Source: Agrostemma githago (taxonomy: Eukaryota; Streptophyta; Magnoliopsida; Caryophyllales; Caryophyllaceae). From it: DNA of 64,000 nt. The DNA lies in the NCBI GenBank assembly GCA_958450325.1, contig OY288262.1, positions 7,793,142 through 7,857,141 of the forward strand, in the 5' to 3' direction. The position numbers were made by a program, and so were the translations under genes. The notes beneath the pieces are model-generated. The model worked only from the letters and a program-made list of their open reading frames with translations. It was not told the origin of the DNA and did not search any database. The stretch's first letter is position 1; each line of letters begins with the position of its first letter. This document shows, piece by piece, positions 54,469 through 64,000 of this stretch.

Positions 54469-54512
<44 letters not shown>

Positions 54513-55446
54513 GATAGATAGATAGGGTTAATACATACGATATGCATCTACATATGTCCACCTCGAAGAGGTTAATGTATCAAAAATAAAGCCTCAAATA
54601 TTTTACATCAATACTTCTCGGCTTTATAAAAAAGGTAACCATGCTTCGTGGTAAACAAAAAAAGAAGCTCCATGTCCATCACCCCATTTGCCCAAAAAAT
54701 ATTCAAAACATCCCTAGACCATTTGTGTTAGTGTCCCATCCTGTGTAGATGAACATTTTAGGTTATAATTCAGATGGAGAGAAATTTAAGATTATTCCCA
54801 TCAACACCCAACTACAAATACATATGCCTCAACATTCTACTGGTAGTTTAAAATTGCTTGAACTCACAAATACAATGGAACATCTGGAAAGCAAACCCTT
54901 AAACAAGCATTATGATTCAATCACTCGAGGATGAAGGTCAAACCAATTATAAACCAATTATCAACAATAACAAGGGGTTGGGTGTACCTAGTAACCCCTG
55001 TATTTGCCACCCAAATACATTGTTTCACGGGTACATAATGATTCCTGATACTCACACCACCTCCTCCTCTAGTGATTAAGATGAAGTTAGTCCGGAGTCT
55101 TGGACAATAGATCACAAGTTTGATACTCCGTCCATCATAGAGTATTATAATGCAACTAAATATCGAACTTTATTTAGAACAATAAATATTGAATAAGAAG
55201 AGGAGGAGAATGAGGCAAAGCATGCACAAGGAATAGAAAAAGATGATGCAGATTCCTGATTTAAGTGTAGTACTATATTAATTAAGAAAACCACATAATT
55301 CTCAGCAACCAGTAGGCAACAGGCATCATCAAATTATGTGCAACCTAACATAATTCATTAAATTGGAGTATAATAAACACTTGAAGTACAAACTCCATGA
55401 AATTAAATAGCATGAAATTCAAAAGAAATTTGAATTACTTAACACA
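54469..55446. other. Non-coding CACTA interior with simple repeats
   Basis: (CT)n, (TA)n and (TAGA)n runs at 54469-54525, then AT-rich DNA. The 61-codon ORF at 54749-54934 has no recognisable features. Confidence 0.5.
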
Positions 55447-55965
55447 TTAACCTGTAGTGCTAATTTTTTCATTAACATGTAGATAATCTCCAAACAAACT
55501 CGGAAGCGACCACACAAGTATATTACTTAACACATTAATGATGTCAAGGCCTATGAGGAAATATACGCATACCTTAATCCATTTTTCAGTGAAAATTCCA
55601 AATATCACGCTTTGCTTAAAAGCGGGGACACTGCCCATGACCACCGCGACTGCCCACAAAAACAAGACACAACCGACTATCTCCGAAACTGAGTCTATGA
55701 TAAAATTATCCTTTTGGTCAGTATCCAAATTTAGCTTTGGTATTATAATTGTTAAGAAGAGCCTGACCATTTGGCTTATAAGGTGGATTCCGATTAATGT
55801 ACAAAATATCTTAATCCACTTACTTAACGACAACCCAAAAATCATTACGACTTTCAATCCCTCAACATTCTTAGCAATTGGATAAAATATTCCTAGTTCA
55901 ACCAAAAGTAACATCACAATCACAAATATCCAATACCGCAAAAGCCATGAAATTGGTTGCATCAA
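55447..55965 (-). pseudogene. Multi-pass membrane-protein fragment captured by the CACTA element
   Basis: 172 codons with four or five hydrophobic helices (YWIFVIVMLLLVELGIF, WIKIFCTLIGIHLISQMV, IVGCVLFLWAVAVVMG, WIKVCVYFLIGLDIINVL). It overlaps the TNP2 fragment in another frame, so the transition lies near 55950. It is not a transposase part and is probably a captured host exon. The arrangement recalls MscS-like channel helices, but that is a weak impression. Family not recognised with confidence. Confidence 0.35.
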
Positions 55966-56308
55966 ATACTAACGGACACATGTCATCAAAGGGCATTTCG
56001 TTATCCTTATTATCTAAAATATCCCCTATATTATCATCTCCATTGCTATAATTTAGCTCTTCAATTTCTCCGTGACTAACCCATGGGTTATAACTAGAAT
56101 CGCTACCATATACTAATAAGTGACATTGCATTGTACTTCGGTTCTGGTCTAAACCCAATCTACAATTCAAACAAGGACACTTCAACATTATTTCAGCATT
56201 ATTATCCCTAAAAGCAAATTGTAAAAACTCGTCAACACCAGCTTTATAAGCTGGTTTCCGCCTATCTTTCACCCTATTGTGATTCATCCAACTTCGATCT
56301 CTACTCAT
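55898..56308 (-). pseudogene. TNP2 transposase-associated domain, CACTA N-terminal fragment
   Basis: MSRDRSWMNHNRVKDRRKPAYKAGVDEFLQFA and CPCLNCRLG..., HLLVYGSD...YNPWVSHGE match the Transpos_assoc domain at the start of CACTA TNP2 proteins. The domain covers residues 1-85; an acidic Asn/Asp-rich stretch follows. The catalytic transposase part is absent, so the element is non-autonomous. Confidence 0.7.
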
Positions 56309-58187
56309 TCTTAAGCCGAAAACAAGATTAAGTTACTGCAACAAGCATAACAAATCAAATTTAAGTACAAGTTGGATGCAAGTTCAAAGGGTGCGCGAAC
56401 AAGCAACCTTTATGTGTTGTTCTTAGCTTTCTTTTAGGAATGCACATCAGCACATGACCTGGTTGCTAATTCTACACTTACTATTTAATTTCTAACTTTA
56501 TCCGCTAAACTAGGTGGTGTGCTTATCTACAAATCAAATTATCCAAGCTGCTACTTGTTTTTTAATTGAACAAATCACACGATTAAGCTGTTGTTTAATT
56601 AGTGAATGAGCTGTTTAAGATGCAAATTACAAAGTTGGGGAAATGGGAAACACAGCTGACCACTATAATTTAACAAATCCCATCTTTCCATATATTTTTC
56701 TAGGCCAATTCAATCATTCTTCATATGTTACAACTGACTACAGTAGGATAATCGACAACAACATCGAAATCAAAGCCATCATCAAGCATACTGAAATAGA
56801 GAAAGATAGACATGGAAATCAAACCATTTCGAACATAAGCGATTAAACTAACCATAACCCTCAAAGCATACTTAAATCACGAAAAATCAACATCGAAATC
56901 AAACCATTTCGAACATAAATGATCAAACAAAAGCAAATGCCCACTCATAGCATCCATTAATCCATACCAAGCTTCATAAACTTGCGAAAACCGAAATAAA
57001 TGAAATCGAAGAAGGAGAACAGAGGAGAAAGAGATTACGAGAACAGTATCGAACAACGAAACAACGAATCCGGATAATTTGACGAATACAATTAACCTCT
57101 TAATTAATTATCATTAACATCTTACTTTCTGCTTTTCTTATGTTTTAGGGTAATTAGTTTAGTTAGCTAGTCCAACTTAGTACGGAGTATTTCCCTTAAT
57201 CGTAATTAGTGTGTTTGTGTTTGTGTAGCTGCTAATTAGTTTCAAGTTTAAACTGGCCTGGCGTGTGTTTGGTGTTTTATATACAGAATGGTTTTTATTT
57301 GTAGTCCGTTTGTGGTTGCAACAAATTTAATTTGTTAGATGAGAGGAAGTTTTTTATTTGCTACAGTACCTAAAAATTCAGTACTAAACATTGCAACATA
57401 CATCAAACAAATCGAAATTACGCACAGTTAACCTAAAATTCAAGCTGAAATCATCAATCGTAAGCTCATAAACTTGCGAAAAACCGAAATCGAAGAACGA
57501 TAGGAGAAAGAGATTACGAGAACAACATCCAGAACGAAACAACAAATACGGATAATTCGATTCAAGTCGAAATCATCAATCATAAGCTTCATAAAAATGC
57601 GAAAAACCGAAATCGAAGAACAGAACAAGAGGAGAAAGAGATTACGAGAACAGTATCCAGCAACGAAACAGCGAATACGGATAACGCAGGCGAATACTCC
57701 GACGGCTGTAAAGAAATGGTATAAGATCCGCCAGTTGAAACTAAAGAGGAATCTAGCCTAATGCAAAGCAGAATCAACACCATTAAAACTCAAATTGAAG
57801 TTTGAATAAGTAATAGAACTCAATTAAAAACACAATTAAAAACGAACTGATTTGAATGCAAACACGATACCTTCCGCTGGAGTTTGAACTGATTTTGAAT
57901 TTGTTCGATTGGAACAAATTAATTTGAATTGAAGCTAGGGTTTGAATTCTTCGATCAATTCACAGGTGCTGGAGTTTGAATTGATTTGAATTGAACTTCT
58001 TCTTTTTTTTTTTTGGTGCACTGAATTGAACTTCTTCTTCAAGCTTTCCTGTTCTTCGAATAACAACGAATATATTCAACGAATGTATTGAATTGATTTT
58101 TTGGTGCGGTGAATTTGAATTCAAGCTTCCCTGCGCTGAATTGATACCTTCCGCGGTGAAGTTTTTAGAGCAGCTGAATGTTATTTG
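56309..58187. other. CACTA interior with degenerate tandem repeats
   Basis: A ~110-bp unit (CATAAACTTGCGAAAAACCG ... GAGAAAGAGATTACGAGAAC ... GAAACAACGAATACGGATAA) occurs three times: about 56978-57090, 57467-57560 and 57590-57690. A second family (ACCTTCCGCTGGAGTTTGAA, TTGAATTGAACTTCTTCTT) repeats at 57868-58030 and 58130-58165. No gene is supported. Confidence 0.5.
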
Positions 58188-58192
58188 CCTCT

Positions 58193-59759
58193 TGATAAGT
58201 GTGGTTTGTAGTGCTTATTCCTTGTGTTTGGTCCCGGTTTTTCTTGTTGAATCGCTCTTTGGAGCGATTTTCGAGGCTACTTACGCTTCTTCTAGCTTGT
58301 TTTAGGTTTCAACGGCCTATCATAGAGAAAGGGAACGATTAAGACTCGTTTCTGACGCATTTGGAGCCAACGAAGAGAAGCGACGATTACTCTGTAGCCT
58401 GTACTCGATCCCGAGACCTCGGGACCCATTCCCGAGCCCCTTAGACTCGATCCCGAGCACCAAGAATTGATGAGAAGCCCATGAGAAGCAAGTAGGGACC
58501 CTTGAGATCATATTTGAGGCCTACAAGACCCATCTCGGCCGAGATAAGGGCCATCTCGGCCGAGATGAAGAGTACAAGCGAAGCACGGCCACTGACCTCT
58601 CATCTCGGCCGAGACCAACTCATCTCGGCCGTGATGTGTCCCATCTCGGGCGAGACCATCTTATCTCGGCCGAGACTGAGCACCTGCAGCTCCGCTTCAC
58701 TTCTTTTCTTCTCCTTATTCATTGTAACCCTATATATATCCCCCTCTTGTAATCTTATGTTATGTTCTTCATTACCCACTAAACCCTAGACTACTTTAGG
58801 TTAGATTAGCTAAGATTAGTGTAGATTAGTTCTTAATTAGTCCTTAATCTTAGTTTAACTCTTGTATTATGGGAATTCTTGAAGATCTCCACCAAGATTG
58901 ACAACCTTGGTTGATGTATTTGGGTTTTCTTCTATATATGCAAGATTTCTTCTTTTCATCTTCTCTTGTTTGGTATAATCTCTCTTTTCCCTTCTCTTAA
59001 TCTTGTTTTATCATTAAAGTTTCATTCTTTGTTCATTGTTCATTGTTATTGTTTGTTGTTCATCCTTATTTGTTCTTCATAATGAATGGGGTTGTTCTTG
59101 TGTTAGTTTCTCTTGTTCTTGTTAGTTTTCCACTAGATATGTTTGAGTAGACTCTTGTAAGGGTTAGTAGGGGGATTGAATGTTAATTAGGGATGATTAG
59201 GGTGAGATGGGTGGCACTAGTTGTAGTTTTTGTTGTTTCCCATTTACCTTGCACTCCACATGTTTGATGAAATGCTTGTGAGACTAGAGACGATCAATCC
59301 TTGTTTTTCTTGTCTCTTCTCTTGTATGTGTGTGTTTGGTTGGTTGGTTTGGTTCCCTCACTAGTAGCGAGAGCGTGGTGAGGATGACCCCTAGGCCGTT
59401 TAAGTAGCGAGAGCCCGATCGGAACCTAGGCTACGAAAGCATGCTAGTAACCCCGTTTTCTTCTTTTTATCTCCTTGACATCCATGAACCCGACCTAACC
59501 CTAGTTTCTTCTTATCGATCTATTAGCTTCCTTTTTGTCATTAGTTGCTCGTTTAGCCTTGTTAGTTCATGTTATAGACCTTAGCTTAGTCTACATTAGC
59601 CTTCCCCTAGATTAGCTTGTCTCGAACCTAGTCCTAGACCGTAGCATACCTTAGTCCGACACCCCGTCCCTGTGGATCGACTCGACTTACCCTAGCTACC
59701 CAGCTTAGGTTCGTTGGTTATTATTTGACCGATAGGATAGACGACAAACACTACCGTCA
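58193..59759 (+). repeat. Solo LTR (1567 bp)
   Basis: Begins TGATAAGTGTGG and ends CTACCGTCA, flanked by a perfect 5-bp duplication CCTCT (58188-58192 and 59760-59764). No internal region is present, so it arose by LTR-LTR recombination. Six copies of TCTCGGCCGAGA (four perfect) cluster at 58530-58680, just before a TATA box (58731-58739). The CCCTGTGGATCGACTC stretch near the end is common in U5 of plant Gypsy LTRs. Orientation is set by the TATA box. Confidence 0.85.
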
Positions 59760-59814
59760 CCTCTTTTGATTGAGTATAGTAGTTTGGGAGGAAAATCTTT
59801 GCGCCTTTTTTTTA

Positions 59815-60470
59815 ATGTAAGGGTAACAATGGTGTTTGTTGTGGTCCGAATAATAACGAATGTACAACAAATAACAGTATTCGTTGTCCAAAAGTTATTT
59901 GTGCAATGAAATACGAGTATGTGTTTTGTCGCACAAAGTTTATTGTAAGGCGACAAATTAATTTTTATCGCCCATAGTAACATAATTGTGCAAAAGTAAA
60001 CTATTTTGTTGACCCACTGATTTGTCGTCCAAATAATAAAGCATGTGCAACGAATAACGATATTTATTGCCCTAAAGATCATTGGGCGACGAAATATGTG
60101 TTTTGTCGCACAAAGTTTATTGTAAGGCAACAAATTAATTTTTATCGCCCATAGTAACATAATTATGCAACAGTAAACTATTTTGTTGCCCCACTGATTA
60201 TTTTTGGCGGTAAAATTTTTGCGCCTTTTTTTTCGTAAGGGCGACGTTAATTTGTTGATGTCGTCCAAATAATAAAGCATGTGCAACGAATAACGATATT
60301 TGTTGCCCTAAAGATCATTGGGCGACGAAATATAAGTTTTGTCGCACAAAGTTCAATTTAACGCAACAATGCGGAGGTTATCGCCCAAAGTAATATAATT
60401 GTGCAATGAAATAATATTTTGTCGCACGTATCGGTATGTTTCGTCGCCCAAGACCATTTTTCTTGTAGTG
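59815..60470. repeat. Right subterminal repeats of the CACTA element
   Basis: Longer tandem-like units (TGTGCAACGAATAACGATATTTGTTGCCCTAAAG type, about 59860-59980, 60045-60165, 60270-60360) carry the same GCGACAAA/TTGTCGC motifs as the left end. The 193-codon minus-strand ORF is a by-product. Confidence 0.7.
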
Positions 60471-61574
60471 ATATAATTGTAAATATTACACTGTGTCAAA
60501 TTATTTATGGAGTAAGATGTGTCCAGTAATTTTATTCAACAATTTCGGAACTGATATCAGATTACGCGGGCAGGTCTGAAGTGTCTAAAACCTGAATATG
60601 TCGAATATATGCATGGCATTTGAGAAACTCAGTGAATCAGGGGATACGAACTGTTAAATAAAAAGGAACAATATAAAATTGTTCAACTAATTGAAAAACA
60701 TGAGGAAATTAATTGAAAAAACACTAAGTACTTCAATTTAAATTTAGAACTTAGACAAAGACATCAGCAAAATAATTCTTGCGACCAAACTTCACTTCTT
60801 CTGTTTTTTAAGCTAGTGTTATGCAACTGATCTGTAAGATAAAAAACATTAGCTTCAAGGTTACCATTAGCTTCAACAATACCATTATCGTCCCTTCATA
60901 GTGTAACATACAATTGGAATGCGCAACGTAAAATAACATTTCCATATGAATATGTTATAATTGTATTACGATACTAACAACAAAATTTAGTAATTGGATC
61001 AATAAAGAAGTGCACAGCAACTTGAAACTATTTAGATAGAGTAACATACAATTGGAATACGCAACGTAAAATAAGATATTCATATGAATATGTAATAATT
61101 GTGTTCCGATACTAATAATAAAATTTAAATAATTGGGTAAAAAAAAGTGTACAGCAACTTCAACATATTTAAATGCTTTCTAACGAAAAAAAAGTGTACA
61201 GAAACTTTCTATAAATAGAAACTTACTAATTTTAGAAACTTACTTAAAATAGAAAGTCTTATAGAAAATACGTAAGTTATTAAAATAAGTGAAATGTATA
61301 AAAATAGCATTTCTAACGAAATTAACATTTTATTATTATCGTCGTTATTGTAACTTTATTATATTTCTAAATTCGTTACTCAAAACATAAAGAAAATATA
61401 ATAAGTCAATATAGAGGATTATAATTCGTCACTCAAAACATAAAGAAAATAAAATAAGTCAATATAGAGTATAATATAAATAGTTAGGAAATCGAGTTAA
61501 AACTATAGACTTTAGAAAAGAGATGTTTTAAGAAAAACGATATCAAAATTAATTGAATCAACGGGTTTTATAAA
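60471..61574. other. AT-rich spacer with a local duplication
   Basis: GTAACATACAATTGGAAT(G/A)CGCAACGTAAAATAA followed by CATATGAATATG occurs at about 60902-60955 and 61040-61095. No gene, RNA or element is recognised. Confidence 0.55.
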
Positions 61575-62308
61575 GGGACGTGCTATATCATACACGCAAT
61601 TTACTCTTTTGTACACGCATTTTCCGTATTTACCCCTTTCATTTTCTCTTCTCCGCTATTCAATTTGAGAAATTATAGGAAAAAAACAGCAAGTCAGCAA
61701 CCCTCTCCAACCCTACCACCAAACCCATCCCCAACGCCACCCTCATCAACCTTTCGCCGACGATCCCAACACGTGGCCGACGCTACAGCATGTTGCCGTC
61801 GTCACAGTCGCCGACTCATCCAACACCACCCTACGACCCTGCCACCACCCACCACGGTAGACATCCTCGCCGGACCACCCCTCGAAATGCGCCCCTATCC
61901 CCACCCCTCGCCGGACCGTGTCACCCTACGTATACTCTCGCCGGCCACCTTACCACCTCTTCAACCCCTTGTCGGCTCACCCAACAGCCTCACCCGACCA
62001 CCCATATCACCACCTCACAACCTGACATCCCACCCACCCAAAACCCTAATTGAAAAAATTAGAAATAAAGTGTCAAATTCAGATCAATTGCAAAATCAGG
62101 ATGAAATAATTAATGAAACGGAAAATTAAGTTCTTTCATCACAAATTAAGATCAATAATTGTTAAGTTTTGTCAAAATTGGTGTGTTTTAATTTTGAGTA
62201 CAAGAGAGAACTTTGATTGAGGATTTTAATTAGAAGGGGTAATATTGAAAAAACAAATGAAAAAATGTGTACAACGTAGTAAATTGCGTGTATGATTTAG
62301 CAATTCCG
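61575..62308 (+). mobile_element. Pack-MULE-like element with GC-rich cargo
   Basis: Imperfect inverted repeats of about 45 bp (GCTATATCATACACGCAATTTAC left; GCTAAATCATACACGCAATTTAC read from the right) are flanked by the 8-bp duplication TTTATAAA (61567-61574, 62309-62316). The interior (61680-62050) is markedly GC-rich, unlike the AT-rich surroundings, and includes an open frame. A duplication of 8 bp fits hAT, while long inverted repeats with gene-like cargo fit MULEs. The assignment is therefore open. Confidence 0.6.
61665..62129 (+). pseudogene. Proline-rich ORF, probable captured gene fragment
   Basis: 154 codons, Pro/Thr/Ser-rich (PSPTLPPNPSPTPPSSTF, HPTTLPPPTTVDILAGPP), ending in an AT-rich, element-derived tail (KTLIEKIRNKVSNSDQLQ). 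No domain recognised. GC content and open length suggest part of a host gene, possibly not in its native frame, since other frames are also open. Confidence 0.3.
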
Positions 62309-63160
62309 TTTATAAATAAAATGAGAGTTACAAATACTTCAAATTATTTTTAATAAATAGCTTTTATTAATAAATAATACAGATTTTAATAAAAATAGTC
62401 AATCGGAATTAAATAGAAAATTATAAGTGAAAATAGTCTCGACTAAAATTATATTTAAAACAAAATTGACTATTTTCTCATTTATTAGAATAAATCGTAA
62501 AACGAAAATTAATTTATTAACAAGTATACAAATTTCGATTAAAATATAAAAATACGATTTTGAGTGAAAATTATAAATTAACTAAATATGACTAAAATAT
62601 GAAATCGACATTATTTAGTTACTAGTGTTACGATAACCAACAAAATACTATAACGATCGTAAATAACAAAATTACTAACGATTTGTAAAACGATATCGAA
62701 ACCTTGTAAAATATTTATAAGCTACAATATTTGAAATAATATTTTTAGCAAAATAATACGTAGCTAAAAAGAAAAAGCCGTCAGTAAAGTATTTACTACA
62801 TACTACTACTCAAAGATACGATATAAAATCGAGTAACGTCCTAAAGTTACCTTGAGTCGATAACTTCAAAGCATATGCTCGTCGATTTAGTCAATGCTCC
62901 ACTCCCGAGTCTGAAGTCGTCTCAGGCACCTATTCTTCGATATTCCGTAGGCTCCAACGTAAACGAGAAAGCATAGAACCAAAAAGAAAGAAGTCGAAGT
63001 TTACGAAGATGGTCACAAAACAGATGCTCGATTCTCGGAACAAACACGAGGACAAATAAAGAATTGATGCGTCAAGAGAAAAGCGAGGACCGAACTTAAT
63101 TGAGTCAACAACGATATGAAACAGCTCGGAAAAGATGCACCAGCAAGCAACAACAAATGA
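62309..63160. other. AT-rich non-coding DNA
   Basis: Apart from the target duplication, no feature is seen. Many TAAAAT/AAATTA words; composition becomes more balanced after about 62820. Confidence 0.5.
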
Positions 63161-64000
63161 AATCAGAGGGAAAAGGGAAAAGAAGAAGAATAAGAACAAG
63201 GGCAAGACGGTAGCATATCAGCGACCACAGAGCAGCATATCCGACACAAACAGAAATGAGTAAGAGAAAGAAGACAGAAGAAGGCTACGATGACAAAGAA
63301 ACAGCAGTAGTAACCGCAACAGCAAAAGACAGTAGACAAAAGCTGAACGAAAATCAACGAAACAGTTGAGAAAGAAGAGATCGAGATCAAATAGAAAAGC
63401 ATCGATAAGGAATCAAACCAAACAAAACACGAAGACAGGAAAGAAAATCGAATTACGATAATATCGACCGCAGACTGCAGCGGCAACAGTAACGACAGAA
63501 ATAATAAACGTGACAGCAGCAGCCACGAGAATAACAAGACGGCAGAAGAATGGGAGAGAAAAAGAAGGAGAAGAAAGGAATGAAATTCGATAACACGAGC
63601 AGCAGTAACACGAGTACTACCACAACAGCTCGACATGGGCAAGGTTCGAGCATCGAGAATGACAAACAAAGAAGCAGGAACAAAGAAAAAGAGATAGAGC
63701 AGCAGCGAACAGAAACGCAAAGGAAGAAGAAGAAGAAGAAGAAGAAGGAGGAGGAGGAAAGAAGAAAGGAAGAAAACAGATAGCATACGACAGTATACGA
63801 ACAGTAGTCACGAGAAACAACACGATGACGGAACGAAAAGGGGGTGCGAAGAAGAGAAGAAAAACAGCAGCATAATGGCAGAACAGAAATGACGCCAAAA
63901 CAAAACCCAAAAACAGAACAGAAACAGAGAGAACAAAGGCACACAAAACGAGGTGACTACGAAACAACGAAAGAAACCGATCGACAAAACGACGACGTAC
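63161..64000. other. Purine-rich stretch on the plus strand
   Basis: About 840 bp with strong A/G bias on the plus strand, including GAAGAAGAA runs (63720-63765) and irregular AACAGCAG words. Minus-strand ORFs rich in Leu, Phe, Ser and Cys are side effects. It continues past the window edge; it could be the leader or internal part of a retrotransposon. Confidence 0.4.

Larger units (their letters stand above)
51553..60470 (-). mobile_element. CACTA (EnSpm) transposon with captured and nested sequence
   Basis: Starts CACTACAAGAGAAATG (51553) and ends in CATTTTTCTTGTAGTG (60470), giving inverted CACTACAAGA(G/A)AAATG ends. Subterminal regions (51565-51965 and 59815-60465) are packed with TTGTGCGACAAA and TTCGTCGCCC motifs, typical of CACTA transposase-binding repeats. 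A TNP2-type transposase-associated domain lies inside on the minus strand. The flanking triplets (AAT and ATA) do not match, so the target duplication is not confirmed. A MITE, copy B and a solo LTR are nested within. Confidence 0.75.

Noticed and set aside
55447..55965. Calling the membrane ORF an MscS-like channel
   Set aside because: The helix pattern is suggestive but no diagnostic motif was recognised, so it is reported without a family name.
59705..60286. 193-codon minus-strand ORF
   Set aside because: Covers CACTA subterminal repeats and the solo LTR end; internal repetition, no domain.
63163..63967. Three overlapping minus-strand ORFs rich in Ser, Leu, Phe and Cys
   Set aside because: Low-complexity complement of a purine-rich strand; the translations suggest membrane proteins only by composition.
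1..64000. CRISPR arrays, bacterial operons, ribosome-binding sites and tRNA genes
   Set aside because: The DNA is plant nuclear; short spaced repeats such as the AGTAACA array have irregular spacing and degenerate units, and no tRNA cloverleaf was recognised by eye.

Overview
The window is nuclear DNA of a flowering plant, most likely a eudicot. The signs are an intact plant aspartic-protease gene with a plant TATA box, GT-AG introns, Tat-lineage Ty3/Gypsy elements with dual RNase H, plant LINEs with DUF4283/zinc-knuckle ORF1, a CACTA element and MITEs. The species cannot be fixed from sequence alone. Only one gene looks like an ordinary intact host gene; nearly everything else is transposon-derived.

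Left part (1-5137): a decayed Myb/SANT plus NAM-associated-domain gene (2-896), two small inverted-repeat elements, and an intact intronless ASPG2-like aspartic protease on the minus strand (2534-4105) with its TATA box at 4197-4202.

Nested block 1 (5138-27480): a plus-strand LINE (LINE-1) is split by two later insertions. A 13.5-kb Tat-lineage Gypsy element (Gypsy-1, 5699-19234) sits in its ORF1. A minus-strand LINE (LINE-2, 22731-27410) sits in its 3' UTR and has a 13-14 bp target-site duplication. Gypsy-1 encodes gag, protease, RT, RNase H, a second RNase H and integrase on the plus strand, all broken. Between pol and the 3' LTR it carries a convergent antisense gene.

Middle (27547-32949): an inverted-repeat element (copy A) carrying an irregular array of an AGTAACA motif and three small exons, a long (TA)n run, AT-rich spacer, and the first of three hairpin units.

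Nested block 2 (32950-48078): Gypsy-2, a structurally complete 15.1-kb minus-strand relative of Gypsy-1 with a perfect CTTTT target duplication. Its sense genes are broken by stops and frameshifts. Its antisense gene (36069-37823) is open through two exons, has its own TATA box and resembles plant mobile domain proteins. Gypsy-1 shows the intron at the same place.

Right part (48079-64000): two more hairpin units flank a six-exon RPA-like OB-fold gene. They are followed by a CACTA element (51553-60470) that contains a TA-flanked MITE, copy B of the inverted-repeat element, a TNP2 N-terminal fragment, a membrane-protein ORF, degenerate tandem repeats and a solo LTR with a perfect CCTCT duplication. 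A Pack-MULE-like element (61575-62308) and gene-free AT-rich, then purine-rich, DNA finish the window.

Most notable: the spliced antisense gene of the Gypsy elements, the triplicated hairpin with compensating stem changes, and CpG palindrome clusters upstream of the TATA box in different LTR types.
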